Source of the DNA: Kaistella sp.
GTDB lineage: Bacteria; Bacteroidota; Bacteroidia; Flavobacteriales; Weeksellaceae
Direction of reading: 5' to 3'
Assembly: GCA_019459085.1 (NCBI GenBank)
Contig: JAIBEW010000030.1
Location: 1-32,817, forward strand
DNA: 32,817 bases
Made by a program: the position numbers and the translations under genes. Positions 6,502-14,455 of this stretch are shown here, in pieces. The first letter of the stretch is position 1, and each line of letters begins with the position of its first letter. The notes below the pieces were generated by a model, which had not been told where the DNA came from, did not search any database, and was given only the letters and a program-made list of their open reading frames with translations.

Positions 6502-8175
6502 ATGAAAAAAATTTATATATTATTATTTATTACAATTGGGTCAAATCTTATTGCACAAACTTTTAATTGGGAAAAAGTATTTGGAGGTACTTTAACGGAG
6601 GAATTTACAAAAAGTGTAGAAACTGCCGATGGAAATATAGTTTTTGCAGGAAATACAGAAAGCAGCGATGGTGATTTTACAATTAACAATGGGTTATACG
6701 ATGTTTTTGTTGCAAAAATAGATGAACAAGGAAATTATTTATGGAAGAAAAATTTTGGTGGTAATAATCTCGATTCATCTATTCATCTTATTAAATCAAA
6801 TGAAGGGGGTGTTATATTAGTTACAAGATCTAATTCTACTGGCGGTTTTTTTTCAGGTAATTTAGGTGATTATGACCTCTGGATAACTAAAATTGACACA
6901 AATGGCGACACTGTTTGGAATAAAAAATTTGCCGGATCAGGCAGTGAAAACAGTAGTGGTATTTTTTCGACAGCCAATGGATACATTTTTACAGTGAATA
7001 CGAATTCTACCGATAATGATTTTGCTCATAGCGGCGTAACTCAAAAAAATGTTTGGTTGTTGCATATCAATGAAAATGGCACAGTGGTTTGGAAGAAGAG
7101 ATTACTTGGTTCTTTGGATGAAGAAGCAACCAGTATTAAAACTTTTGATAGCAGTAGTTTTGTATTGTTGGTAAATTCTAGTTCTACCGATGGAGATTTT
7201 ACTGAAAATACTTTTGCAGGTGTAAGTAAAGGATTTTTATATAAGTTCAATAACGATGGAATTCAACTTTTAAAAACAATTGTAGATTCCAGCAATAGTG
7301 GGAACTTCAATTCACTCAATAATGTCATGTTTTACAATAATGATTATGTTGTATCTGGTATCGAAAGTTTTCCTCTACTCTTTGGAAATATCATTTACGT
7401 AAATTATGATGCTTTATTTGCCAGAATTTCTTCTTCAGGTTCCTTACTATGGAAAACAAATTACGAGTTTAGTAATAACACACCCCAGAACGAAAAAACT
7501 GTTTTTTCTGCAGTTACAAGCGATAATCAGCTCGCTTTTTTTGGTGAAACCAGTTATTTTCCGGACGTTGAGGGTTGGGTAATCAAAATGAATGGCTCAG
7601 GTAATATCATCCATACTAAATTAATGGAGGGATACCTAAAAGATTTCAACATATTACCGTCAGGTGATTTTCTTTTTAATTTATGCAGTTATACTGGTGG
7701 TCATGGACCAGATGGTCCATTTACTTTCAGTTTGGGATTTATTCATTCTCTTGTAACAAACGTTAATCTAGTTCAGACCCTTAGATCAGGGGATTTTGTT
7801 GCCTCAAATAATTCATCTTCCATCATTAAAAATGGCAAAATTATAAGTTTTTGGCAATCAAGAAGATTTTCAACCAGTCCTACTAATTCCACAGACATTT
7901 GGATGTCCAGTTATACCATTCCTCAGTATCAAATATTAGATTTAGACGAAATAAATTCAACTGAAAAATTATCAGTTTATCCTAACCCAGTTCATAATAG
8001 CCTTCATCTTTCGGAAAAAGTGGATCATGCAATTATTTTGGATCATAGTGGAAGACGAATAATTGAAGTTAGAAATACAGATGCGATCGATATGAATAAT
8101 CTTCTGCCTGGAAATTATTTACTGAAAGCTGAACTAGAAGGAAAATTCCAAACATTTAAAATTATAAAAAAGTAA
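6502..8175 (+). CDS. Secreted T9SS type A sorting-domain protein with beta-propeller-like repeats
   Basis: 557 aa from the ATG at 6502 (an in-frame GTG three codons earlier would spoil the signal peptide). The signal peptide MKKIYILLFITIGSNLIAQ leads into repeats of about 50 residues carrying the pattern W-K-x-FGG ... NTESSDGDF, NSTDNDF, SSSTDGDF ... W-x-x-K-I/L-x-x-x-G, typical of flavobacterial propeller-like surface proteins. A C-terminal domain of about 75 residues begins with SVYPNPVHNSLHLSEKV and ends NYLLKAELEGKFQTFKIIKK, a classic type A T9SS signal that directs export across the outer membrane and is usually removed. No enzymatic motif is visible, so the function is unknown. A sampled line of the gene is about 32% GC against about 45% in hutH, and its codons favour A/T-ending forms, which suggests a lineage-specific or acquired gene. 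Confidence 0.9.
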   Translation: MKKIYILLFITIGSNLIAQTFNWEKVFGGTLTEEFTKSVETADGNIVFAGNTESSDGDFTINNGLYDVFVAKIDEQGNYLWKKNFGGNNLDSSIHLIKSNEGGVILVTRSNSTGGFFSGNLGDYDLWITKIDTNGDTVWNKKFAGSGSENSSGIFSTANGYIFTVNTNSTDNDFAHSGVTQKNVWLLHINENGTVVWKKRLLGSLDEEATSIKTFDSSSFVLLVNSSSTDGDFTENTFAGVSKGFLYKFNNDGIQLLKTIVDSSNSGNFNSLNNVMFYNNDYVVSGIESFPLLFGNIIYVNYDALFARISSSGSLLWKTNYEFSNNTPQNEKTVFSAVTSDNQLAFFGETSYFPDVEGWVIKMNGSGNIIHTKLMEGYLKDFNILPSGDFLFNLCSYTGGHGPDGPFTFSLGFIHSLVTNVNLVQTLRSGDFVASNNSSSIIKNGKIISFWQSRRFSTSPTNSTDIWMSSYTIPQYQILDLDEINSTEKLSVYPNPVHNSLHLSEKVDHAIILDHSGRRIIEVRNTDAIDMNNLLPGNYLLKAELEGKFQTFKIIKK

Positions 8176-8194
8176 CTTAAACAAGTTTAATAAG

Positions 8195-8221
8195 AAGCTG
8201 TAGAATATCCACAGCTTTTTT
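8195..8221 (+). terminator. Terminator of the T9SS cargo gene
   Basis: A 7-bp stem AAGCTGT/ACAGCTT with a 9-nt loop runs into six T residues (8216-8221), 20 nt after the stop codon. Confidence 0.72.
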
Positions 8222-8287
8222 GTTACTGAACTTAATCGGCTAGCTGTTCATTTGTAAAGTTAATTTTTTATATCATTGTAGAAATTG

Positions 8288-8295
8288 TAATTTTA
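8288..8295 (+). promoter_or_regulatory. Putative -7 element of hutH
   Basis: TAATTTTA is one mismatch from TAnnTTTG, 16 nt before the hutH ATG. The sequence around it is AT-rich, so a chance match is possible. The spacing is what supports it. Confidence 0.35.
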
Positions 8296-8311
8296 AAGCA
8301 AATTTTTCAAC

Positions 8312-9799
8312 ATGATTTACGGCGTAGATTCCTTCATAATAAACGATATCATTGCAATTTTAAACGATTCAAAAAAAGCACAACTCAGTGAAGCTTCAAG
8401 AAATAAAATCCTGAAATCCCAGCAGAATGTACAGCAGATTGTAGCATCTGACCGCACGGTTTACGGCATCAATACCGGTTTCGGACCGCTTTGCGATGTG
8501 AAAATTTCAGAAGAAGAAACCGCACAGCTTCAGTATAACCTCATTATTTCTCATGCAGTCGGTGTTGGAAAACCGATTTCAAAGGAACTTTCAAAAGTGA
8601 TGATAATTTCTAAAATCCACGCGTTGTCAAAAGGTTTTTCCGGCGTTTCACTGGAAGTGATCGAAAGACTGATCACCATGCTTGAAAAAGATATCATTCC
8701 TGTTGTTCCTGAACAGGGTTCCGTTGGCGCTTCAGGAGATTTGGCGCCGCTTGCGCATTTGGTATTGCCGCTTCTCGGTTTGGGGAAAGTCTGGGAAAAC
8801 GGCGAGCCTGCGGATGCCGCTTTAGTTTTACAGAAAAATAACCTTCAGCCTTTGAAATTGGGACCGAAAGAAGGATTAGGACTGATCAACGGAACGCAGT
8901 TTATCCTAGCGCATGCCATTTTAGGACTGCATAAATTCGGATATATCCTGGATTTGGCTGATCTGACTGCTGCGATGAGCCTGGAAGCGTACCGTGGTTC
9001 CGCAAGTCCTTTCCGCAAGGAACTTCATGAAATCCGTCCTTTTGAAGGCAGTGTAAAAGTGGCTTCGAGAATGCGTAAATTTTTAAAAAATTCCGAAAAT
9101 CTTCACAGCCACGAATTCTGCGACCGGGTTCAGGATCCCTATTCGATGCGTTGTGTGCCGCAGGTGCACGGAGCGAGCAGAAATGCTTTTGAACATCTGA
9201 AAAATCTTACGCAGACCGAACTGAATTCGGTAACCGACAATCCGATTGTTCTGAGTGCAGAAGAATCCATTTCCGGTGGAAATTTCCACGGACAACTTCT
9301 GGCTTTACCGCTTGATTACGCGACTTTAGCTGCTGCAGAACTCGGAAATATCTCGGACCGAAGAAGTTATCTTCTGCTCGAAGGGAAATTCGGTTTGCCA
9401 AGACTTCTGACCGAAAGTTCAGGTCTCAATTCCGGATTTATGATTCCTCAGTACACTTCAGCAGCCTTGGTTACAGAAAATAAAACGCTTTGTTTTCCGG
9501 CTTCCGCAGATTCCATTCCAACGAGTTTGGGTCAGGAAGACCATGTTTCGATGGGAAGTATTTCCGGCAGAAAATTCAATCAGGTCTTGGGGAATCTTGA
9601 AAATATTCTGGCGGTGGAACTCATGTTCGGCGCGCAGGGTCTGGAATTCCGAAGACCGGCTCAGTGTTCTAAATATGTCGAAAATGCCTACCGTTTAATC
9701 CGCACCAAAGTGGCGAAACTGGAAGATGACCGGTTGATTGGCGAAGATATTTTGGCCATCGCAGAACTCATCAGAGAAAGAAAATTTGAAGTAAATTAA
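8312..9799 (+). CDS. hutH: Histidine ammonia-lyase
   Basis: 495 aa. It removes ammonia from L-histidine to give urocanate, the first step of histidine breakdown. The residues forming the MIO electrophile, A140-S141-G142, sit in the conserved GSVGASGDLAPLAHL. The substrate-binding tyrosine region YGINTGFGPL (51-60) and the later NPI, QDPYSMRC and GNFHG motifs are all present. Length is right for the family. Phenylalanine/tyrosine ammonia-lyases share the MIO motif, but overall size and the bacterial-type signature make HutH the best call. No hutU, hutI or hutG is nearby. The stop codon overlaps the ATG of the phosphoesterase gene by one base (TAATG), implying a shared transcript. Confidence 0.95.
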   Translation: MIYGVDSFIINDIIAILNDSKKAQLSEASRNKILKSQQNVQQIVASDRTVYGINTGFGPLCDVKISEEETAQLQYNLIISHAVGVGKPISKELSKVMIISKIHALSKGFSGVSLEVIERLITMLEKDIIPVVPEQGSVGASGDLAPLAHLVLPLLGLGKVWENGEPADAALVLQKNNLQPLKLGPKEGLGLINGTQFILAHAILGLHKFGYILDLADLTAAMSLEAYRGSASPFRKELHEIRPFEGSVKVASRMRKFLKNSENLHSHEFCDRVQDPYSMRCVPQVHGASRNAFEHLKNLTQTELNSVTDNPIVLSAEESISGGNFHGQLLALPLDYATLAAAELGNISDRRSYLLLEGKFGLPRLLTESSGLNSGFMIPQYTSAALVTENKTLCFPASADSIPTSLGQEDHVSMGSISGRKFNQVLGNLENILAVELMFGAQGLEFRRPAQCSKYVENAYRLIRTKVAKLEDDRLIGEDILAIAELIRERKFEVN

Positions 9800-10293
9800 T
9801 GACGAAAATCCTCCTTCTTTCTGACACGCATTCTTATATGGATGACCGGATTCTGGAATATGCCAAAAATGCTGATGAAATTTGGCATTGTGGGGATTTC
9901 GGGAATTGGGAAGTCGTGGAAGCACTTGAAAAAATTACCACTGTGCGCGGCGTGTACGGAAATATTGACGGCGTAAATATCCGGACTGCTTTTCCGGAAG
10001 TCTTGAGGTTTACGTGTGAAAAAACCGAGGTGCTGATGATTCATATCGGCGGTTATCCCAACAAATATTCGCCTTTGGCAAAAGCACAAATTTCTGAAAA
10101 AACGCCCAATCTTTTTATTTCCGGGCATTCGCATATTCTGAAAGCGATGTTTGATCAGAAAAACAACCTTCTTCACCTCAATCCCGGCGCGTGCGGAAAG
10201 GAAGGATGGCATAAAGTGAGAACGATGATGCGCTTTGAAATCAACGGCGATAAAATTGAAAATCTGGAAATTGTTGAACTGGGCGCGAGATAG
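9799..10293 (+). CDS. YfcE/MJ0936-type metallophosphoesterase
   Basis: 164 aa, cytoplasmic. The calcineurin-like metal-binding motifs are complete and in order: D9-T-H11, G32-D33, G54-N55 (GNID), H82 in IHIGG, and GHSH at 109-112. These bind a dinuclear metal centre that hydrolyses phosphodiesters. The natural substrate of this subfamily is unsettled. The gene starts on the last base of the hutH stop codon and is followed 18 nt later by the Smr gene, so hutH, this gene and the Smr gene probably form one transcript. Nothing ties its activity to histidine catabolism. Confidence 0.9.
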   Translation: MTKILLLSDTHSYMDDRILEYAKNADEIWHCGDFGNWEVVEALEKITTVRGVYGNIDGVNIRTAFPEVLRFTCEKTEVLMIHIGGYPNKYSPLAKAQISEKTPNLFISGHSHILKAMFDQKNNLLHLNPGACGKEGWHKVRTMMRFEINGDKIENLEIVELGAR

Positions 10294-10311
10294 CGCAAAT
10301 TAAATTGCACA

Positions 10312-10806
10312 ATGAAAATCGGGGATAAAGTTTCGGTTCTGGATGATGACCTGAAAGGCGTAATTACTTCTTTGAAGGGAGAAACCGCGGTTTTCAGAGA
10401 TGAGCATGGCTTTACCCACCAGTACCGAAAAGAGCAGCTCGTGCTTCAGAATCCACATATTTACGAAAATCTGAAAACCGTTCAGAAGCCTGAAATCCGG
10501 AAGCCCGTTTCGAAAAGACATCACAAACATCATCTGGTTCTGGATCTTCATTTCGAGAATCTGGTGAAAAATCCGGGAGATTATGATGCTTTCGAAAGAA
10601 TTTTCATGCAGAAGGAAAAACTCATTGAAACACTGGACTTCTGTCGCAAAAACAATCTTAAAAAACTCGAAATCATCCACGGAATCGGAGACGGCGTTTT
10701 ACAGAAAATGGTTCACGATTACCTTCTCGGTCAAACCAATATCGATTTTGAGGACCATGATTTTTTCTACCATCAGACGGGAAGCGTCATGGTAAGGCTT
10801 CGATGA
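10312..10806 (+). CDS. Smr-domain protein (MutS2 C-terminal-like)
   Basis: 164 aa. An N-terminal region of about 60 residues (MKIGDKVSVLDDDLKGVI ... GFTHQYRKEQL) looks like a small SH3-like beta barrel. A basic linker (KPVSKRHHKHH) leads to an Smr domain, with LDLH at 77-80, the helix ending near CRKNNLKKLEI, and the signature HGIGDGVLQKMVHDYL at 123-138. Smr domains are nucleases or RNA/DNA-binding modules, found alone and at the end of MutS2. Here no MutS ATPase is attached, so a role in DNA repair or mRNA/ribosome quality control is possible but unproven. It ends the likely hutH operon. Confidence 0.85.
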   Translation: MKIGDKVSVLDDDLKGVITSLKGETAVFRDEHGFTHQYRKEQLVLQNPHIYENLKTVQKPEIRKPVSKRHHKHHLVLDLHFENLVKNPGDYDAFERIFMQKEKLIETLDFCRKNNLKKLEIIHGIGDGVLQKMVHDYLLGQTNIDFEDHDFFYHQTGSVMVRLR

Positions 10807-10876
10807 TCAGAAGCGGGACAAAGGCTGTAAATTCCGTATTCTTTGGCAGATTGCCGGCCGAATAAAAAAAATTGGT

Positions 10877-10884
10877 TAAATTTG
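10877..10884 (+). promoter_or_regulatory. Promoter of the DUF3822-rsmD pair
   Basis: TAAATTTG matches the -7 consensus exactly, 16 nt before the ATG at 10901. A TTG at 10851-10853 lies 23 nt upstream, at the outer limit of the reported -33/-7 spacing. Confidence 0.6.
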
Positions 10885-10900
10885 CTCACGACCAAAAATT

Positions 10901-11617
10901 ATGCAGAAACTTTCTCTTCTTTTTACAAAAGATGGTTTACAATACCAGATTTCCAGAAACAAAACGGTGTTGGAGGAAAAATCTTTTTTTGTGGCTGAAG
11001 AATCTTCCGAAAACTTTATTTCCGAAAAACTTCAGGAAATTTTAGCGAAAGATAAGGTTCAGGAAATTTCAGTGGTTTCGGCGCTGAATCACTTCACTTT
11101 AATGCCAGAAGGATTTTCCGAACATGACCTCGGTTTTGATCTGATCGCCTTCAATGCGCCTGTTGATAAGAAAAATGAAGAGCTCATGCTTTCCGTGAAC
11201 AAGAAATTCAAGGTTCAGTTTTACTATACCTTTCCAAAAAACTTTTACACCAGCATAAAAGCGCTCAACGTTCCTGCAAATTTTAATTTTTCAGGCGAAA
11301 AGTTTTTGAACACGCTGAATGCCAAAAATCAGAAAGAGATTCACATCAATCTTTATCACAACCAGTGCGAATTTTTTGCTCTGGATCATAAAAAAGTCGT
11401 TCTTTACAACAATCTCGATGTAAATTCGGAAGTTGATTTTCTATATTTCATCATGTTTACTTTAAGCAAAATCGGTTTCGGAATCAATGAGCCCCAGTTT
11501 TTGGTGTATGGCGAGACTACTGAGAACGAAACCTTCATCTCCGAACTCCGAAAATTTGTTAAAAACCTGAAAATCGTTTTTGACAACGTTCCGAATAAAA
11601 ATTTCGTATTTTTATAG
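10901..11617 (+). CDS. DUF3822 family protein
   Basis: 238 aa, no signal peptide or membrane segment. I recognise it as the DUF3822 type found in Flavobacteriia directly upstream of rsmD. The fold may resemble actin-like/ASKHA ATPases: an N-terminal LSLLFTKDGLQYQISRNKTV strand-turn-strand, a HINLYHNQCEFFALDHKKVVLYNNL segment, and a C-terminal GEtTENETFISELRKFVKNL segment. That resemblance is inference and no catalytic residue can be named. It has its own promoter at 10877 and is separated by 82 nt from rsmD, probably on the same transcript. The function is not known. Confidence 0.75.
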   Translation: MQKLSLLFTKDGLQYQISRNKTVLEEKSFFVAEESSENFISEKLQEILAKDKVQEISVVSALNHFTLMPEGFSEHDLGFDLIAFNAPVDKKNEELMLSVNKKFKVQFYYTFPKNFYTSIKALNVPANFNFSGEKFLNTLNAKNQKEIHINLYHNQCEFFALDHKKVVLYNNLDVNSEVDFLYFIMFTLSKIGFGINEPQFLVYGETTENETFISELRKFVKNLKIVFDNVPNKNFVFL

Positions 11618-11670
11618 ATTCAAAGGAAACAACACTGTCCCTATAATTGCGACGTGACTTTTGAAATCAT

Positions 11671-11699
11671 CTAACACTCCACACCCAACATCCCACAAC
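11671..11699 (+). repeat. Low-complexity word repeat upstream of rsmD
   Basis: The run of ACACTCC, ACACCC, ACATCCC and ACAAC words just before the rsmD ATG consists of near-copies of one 6-7 nt word. It resembles other word-like intergenic tracts in this window (43-75, 12342-12386, 19893-19926). Confidence 0.4.
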
Positions 11700-12338
11700 A
11701 TGTATAGAATTATAAGCGGAAAATGGAAATCCAAAAGAATTGCCGCCCCGAAAAATTTCGATGTAAGACCTACGACCGACTTTGCTAAAGAAGCTCTTTT
11801 CAGCATTATTGAAAACCGTTTCGGTATGGATATTACTTCCAGTTCCGTTTTGGATCTTTTTGCAGGAATTGGATCGATTTCTCTTGAATTTACTTCGCGC
11901 GGCTGTCAGGATGTTACTTCTATTGAAATGAACGCCAGACACGCAGGATTCATCAGTTCAACGGCTACCGAATTGGAAATGGATAAACAGATTAACGTGC
12001 AGCGCGGTGACGTTTTTGAATATTTGAAGAAGAACAGGAAACGCAAGTCGTATGAAATCATTGTAGCGGATCCGCCATTTGAGACAGAACAAAATAAATA
12101 CGAAGAACTGATTTCTCTGGTCCTGAACAACCCATATTTAAAGCCAAATGGTCTGTTTATTCTCGAACATCAGAGCAGAACTAAACTCGAACATCCTAAT
12201 CTTCTGGACACAAGGAAATATGGGAATGTAAGTTTTTCTTTCTTCAAAGCAAACGAACCACAATCTGAAGAAGAAGTTGATAATGAGGAATCAGAAAATC
12301 CTGATGCTAAAACTGATGACCAGCCTTCAGAAATCTAA
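11700..12338 (+). CDS. rsmD: 16S rRNA (guanine(966)-N2)-methyltransferase RsmD
   Basis: 212 aa from the ATG at 11700. It uses SAM to methylate G966 of 16S rRNA in the assembling 30S subunit. The N-terminal MYRIISGKWKSKRIAAP and the VRPTTDFAKEALFSII helix are diagnostic. The SAM-binding loop is LDLFAGIGSISLE (51-63) and the catalytic motif is DPPF (124-127). Homologs are usually about 180-190 aa. This one carries an extra acidic tail from about residue 185 (NEPQSEEEVDNEESENPDAK) that looks disordered. An upstream in-frame TTG at 11661 would add residues encoded by the repeat words and is rejected. The gene converges on murI. Confidence 0.92.
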   Translation: MYRIISGKWKSKRIAAPKNFDVRPTTDFAKEALFSIIENRFGMDITSSSVLDLFAGIGSISLEFTSRGCQDVTSIEMNARHAGFISSTATELEMDKQINVQRGDVFEYLKKNRKRKSYEIIVADPPFETEQNKYEELISLVLNNPYLKPNGLFILEHQSRTKLEHPNLLDTRKYGNVSFSFFKANEPQSEEEVDNEESENPDAKTDDQPSEI

Positions 12339-12341
12339 ATT

Positions 12342-12386
12342 TTCGTATTTCTAAATTCTTAATTCTAACTTCGTATTTCGTACTTC
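12342..12386. repeat. TTCGTATTTC word repeat between rsmD and murI
   Basis: TTCGTATTTC occurs at 12342-12351 and 12370-12379, and TTCGTACTTC at 12377-12386, with similar words (TTCTAAATTC, TTAATTCTAA) between. The tract fills the gap between two convergent genes. No stable hairpin with a T-run is seen, so termination here is not obvious. Confidence 0.45.
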
Positions 12387-13216
12387 TACAACGTTTTCAA
12401 CTCCAGATCAATCGTCCTTCCGAAGAATTTCTTTGATATTTTTTCAAAGTTTTTTGTAAGATCCGAAAGGTAGAAATGGTATTTCGGTTTGGGATTGTTC
12501 CCGTTGAGCAGCTGGTGTTTTTCCAGAATAATTTTCAGCTGACTTGCAACGATATTCGGGGAATCAATGACGCGCACGCGGTTTCCGTAATACTGTTTGA
12601 TCTCATCAATCAAAAGCGGATAATGGGTACAACCCAAAATCAGCGTTTCAATATTCTTCAGTTTGCGGTTGCTCAGGTAATTGTAAATAATCGCGTTGGT
12701 AATCGGATGGTTTTTGAAACCTTCTTCAATGGCCGGAACCAGAAGCGGCGTCGACAATTCATCCACTTTGATGAATTTGTTGTGTTTGCGGATCGATTTT
12801 TTATAAAGCCCAGAATTTACAGTCGCTTTCGTAGCAATTACCCCAACATTATTGTGAATTTCATAGGAAACTTTTTCCGCCACAGGATTGATCACATCAA
12901 TGACCGGGACTTTTTCCGCTACAATTTCCAGAACTTCCTGCAGCGCATTTGCCGTCGCCGAATTACAGGCAATAACAATGGCTTTGCAGTTTTTTTCGAG
13001 TAAAAAGTTGGTAATTTTTGTCGAATATCCTACAATTGCCTCCCGTGATTTATCGCCGTAAGGCAGGTGTTTGGTATCGCCGAAATAAATAAGATCTTCG
13101 TGTGGAAGCAGGCGCTTGATTTCCTTAGCTACCGTTAAACCGCCTACTCCGGAATCGAAAATTCCGATCGGCTGGTTTGCAGAAAGATGGCTGAAATCCT
13201 GTTTTTTCTTTTTCAA
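12386..13216 (-). CDS. murI: Glutamate racemase
   Basis: 276 aa. It interconverts L- and D-glutamate, supplying D-Glu for the peptidoglycan stem peptide. The two catalytic cysteines are C84 in VIACNSATA and C196 in LILGCTHYPLL. The N-terminal PIGIFDSGVGGLTV (D21, S22) binds substrate, and YFGDTKHLPYG is also present. Length is normal. The start is a TTG at 13214-13216: the frame contains no ATG between the upstream in-frame stop and the conserved IGIFDSG core, and the MKKKKQDFSHLSANQP start fits flavobacterial homologs as I remember them. A consensus -7 element lies 16 nt upstream. The last codons overlap the word repeat shared with the rsmD side. Confidence 0.94.
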   Translation of the reverse strand: MKKKKQDFSHLSANQPIGIFDSGVGGLTVAKEIKRLLPHEDLIYFGDTKHLPYGDKSREAIVGYSTKITNFLLEKNCKAIVIACNSATANALQEVLEIVAEKVPVIDVINPVAEKVSYEIHNNVGVIATKATVNSGLYKKSIRKHNKFIKVDELSTPLLVPAIEEGFKNHPITNAIIYNYLSNRKLKNIETLILGCTHYPLLIDEIKQYYGNRVRVIDSPNIVASQLKIILEKHQLLNGNNPKPKYHFYLSDLTKNFEKISKKFFGRTIDLELKTL

Positions 13217-13232
13217 GGGAAGAAGTTTGATA

Positions 13233-13240
13233 CAAAAATA
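13233..13240 (-). promoter_or_regulatory. -7 promoter element of murI
   Basis: On the minus strand this reads TATTTTTG, an exact TAnnTTTG, 16 nt before the TTG start of murI. Its distance supports that TTG as the true start. Confidence 0.55.
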
Positions 13241-13253
13241 GACATTTATGTCT
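13240..13253. promoter_or_regulatory. Palindrome abutting the murI -7 element
   Basis: AGACAT-TT-ATGTCT is a perfect 6-bp inverted repeat with a 2-nt centre. It overlaps the edge of the -7 box and lies in the -7/-33 spacer, where a repressor could block polymerase. No protein can be named, and one short palindrome in AT-rich DNA can occur by chance. Confidence 0.3.
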
Positions 13254-13307
13254 GTAAAAGTGTCTTAAATTAACAAAACAGAAATTACTTTTTGGGATTT
13301 AATTACT

Positions 13308-14432
13308 TTAAACCATAAACAGATCCGAAGCGATTCCGTCGGCCATGAACCAGTGTTTTTCCGGGATTTTCAGATGGTTGTTTTCGATGAGCAAAATTCC
13401 GTCTTCTATTTTATTCCGGATGTCCTTTTGGAACTTTTCCAGCATCTCGCTGCTGAATTTTTCTTTCATCGATGCCAAATCAACTCCCCAAACAGTCCTT
13501 AAGCCAATCATGAGCATTTCATTGAACTGATCTTTTTCGGAAAGAATTTCGGTTTCTTTTGGGATTCGGTTCTGGTTTAAATGATCGATGTAAAGTTTAT
13601 TGTTCGCAATATTCCAGCTTCTTTCATTTCTGCCGTTGTAGGAATGCGCGGAGGGGCCGATTCCCAGATATTCCTGATACTTCCAGTAAGCAGAATTGTG
13701 TCTGGAATGAAAACCCGGTTTTCCGAAATTTGAAATTTCATAATGATCGAAGCCGTGATCTTTAAGAAAATCGGTCATGTAATAAAATTCCTGATTCTGT
13801 TCTTCCTCTTTCGGCGCCTGAATTTTATTCTGACTGATCCATTGGTTCAGCGCAGTTTTTGGCTCAACGGTAAGCGCGTAAGAAGAGATGTGAGGCACTT
13901 CAAGCGCGATTGTTTTATTCAGATTTTCCTTCCAGATTTCGAAATTCGAAGTTGGTGAGCCGTAAATAAGATCGATGCTGATGTTTTCGAAACCGAAATC
14001 CTGCGCTCGTTTAATTGACGCTTCCGCTTCGGACGCGTTATGGGCGCGGTTCATCATTTTAAGATCTTCATCAAAAAAACTTTGGGTACCGATGGAGAGA
14101 CGGTTGATTGCAGTTCCAGCCAATTGTTGAAGAAAATGTTTATCAAGATCGTCAGGATTGGCTTCAAGGGTGATTTCAATATCAGAATCAAATGAAAAAT
14201 ATTTCAGAACTTCATCAATAATAGATTTCAGGTCATCAACCTCCAATACAGAAGGAGTTCCGCCGCCGAAATAGAGGGATTTCAGGTTTATGTTTTCCAG
14301 TTCATCTTTCCGAAGGAAAATTTCTTTTTTCATGGCAGCAACCATTTCATCTTTAAAATTTAAAGAAGTGGAGAAATGAAAGTTGCAATAGCTGCATTTC
14401 TGTTTGCAGAAAGGAATGTGAAGATATATCAT
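13308..14432 (-). CDS. hemW: Radical SAM heme chaperone HemW
   Basis: 374 aa. The radical-SAM cluster motif is C9-x3-C13-x2-C16 (CKQKCSYC). The residue two positions after the third Cys is Phe, not the fourth Cys typical of the coproporphyrinogen dehydrogenase HemN, so this is the HemW branch, which binds heme and delivers it to proteins. GGGTPS at 56-61 binds SAM, followed by EITLEANPDD, NRLSIGTQSF and the HemW-type C-terminal domain with RHNSAYWKYQEYLGIGPSAHS. The start is the ATG at 14430-14432 (MIYLHIPFC). It lies directly against the U-run of the terminator that ends the upstream PorP/SprF gene, leaving no leader and no obvious promoter of its own. Confidence 0.93.
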   Translation of the reverse strand: MIYLHIPFCKQKCSYCNFHFSTSLNFKDEMVAAMKKEIFLRKDELENINLKSLYFGGGTPSVLEVDDLKSIIDEVLKYFSFDSDIEITLEANPDDLDKHFLQQLAGTAINRLSIGTQSFFDEDLKMMNRAHNASEAEASIKRAQDFGFENISIDLIYGSPTSNFEIWKENLNKTIALEVPHISSYALTVEPKTALNQWISQNKIQAPKEEEQNQEFYYMTDFLKDHGFDHYEISNFGKPGFHSRHNSAYWKYQEYLGIGPSAHSYNGRNERSWNIANNKLYIDHLNQNRIPKETEILSEKDQFNEMLMIGLRTVWGVDLASMKEKFSSEMLEKFQKDIRNKIEDGILLIENNHLKIPEKHWFMADGIASDLFMV

Positions 14433-14455
14433 AAAAAAAGCTCCGAAAACCGGAG
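14433..14455 (-). terminator. Terminator between the porP-like gene and hemW
   Basis: On the minus strand, the 5-bp stem CTCCG/CGGAG with loop GTTTT is followed by C and TTTTTTT. The U-run ends directly at the hemW ATG. The stem lies 29 nt after the PorP/SprF stop codon. Confidence 0.75.

Noticed and set aside
10807-10830. GAAGCGGGACAAAGGCT after the Smr gene as half of the 23190 element
   Set aside because: There is no matching left half or inner hairpin here. The resemblance is to a single short word.
13308-14432. Oxygen-independent coproporphyrinogen dehydrogenase (HemN)
   Set aside because: The fourth cysteine of the HemN cluster motif is replaced by Phe and the protein is short, which fits HemW.
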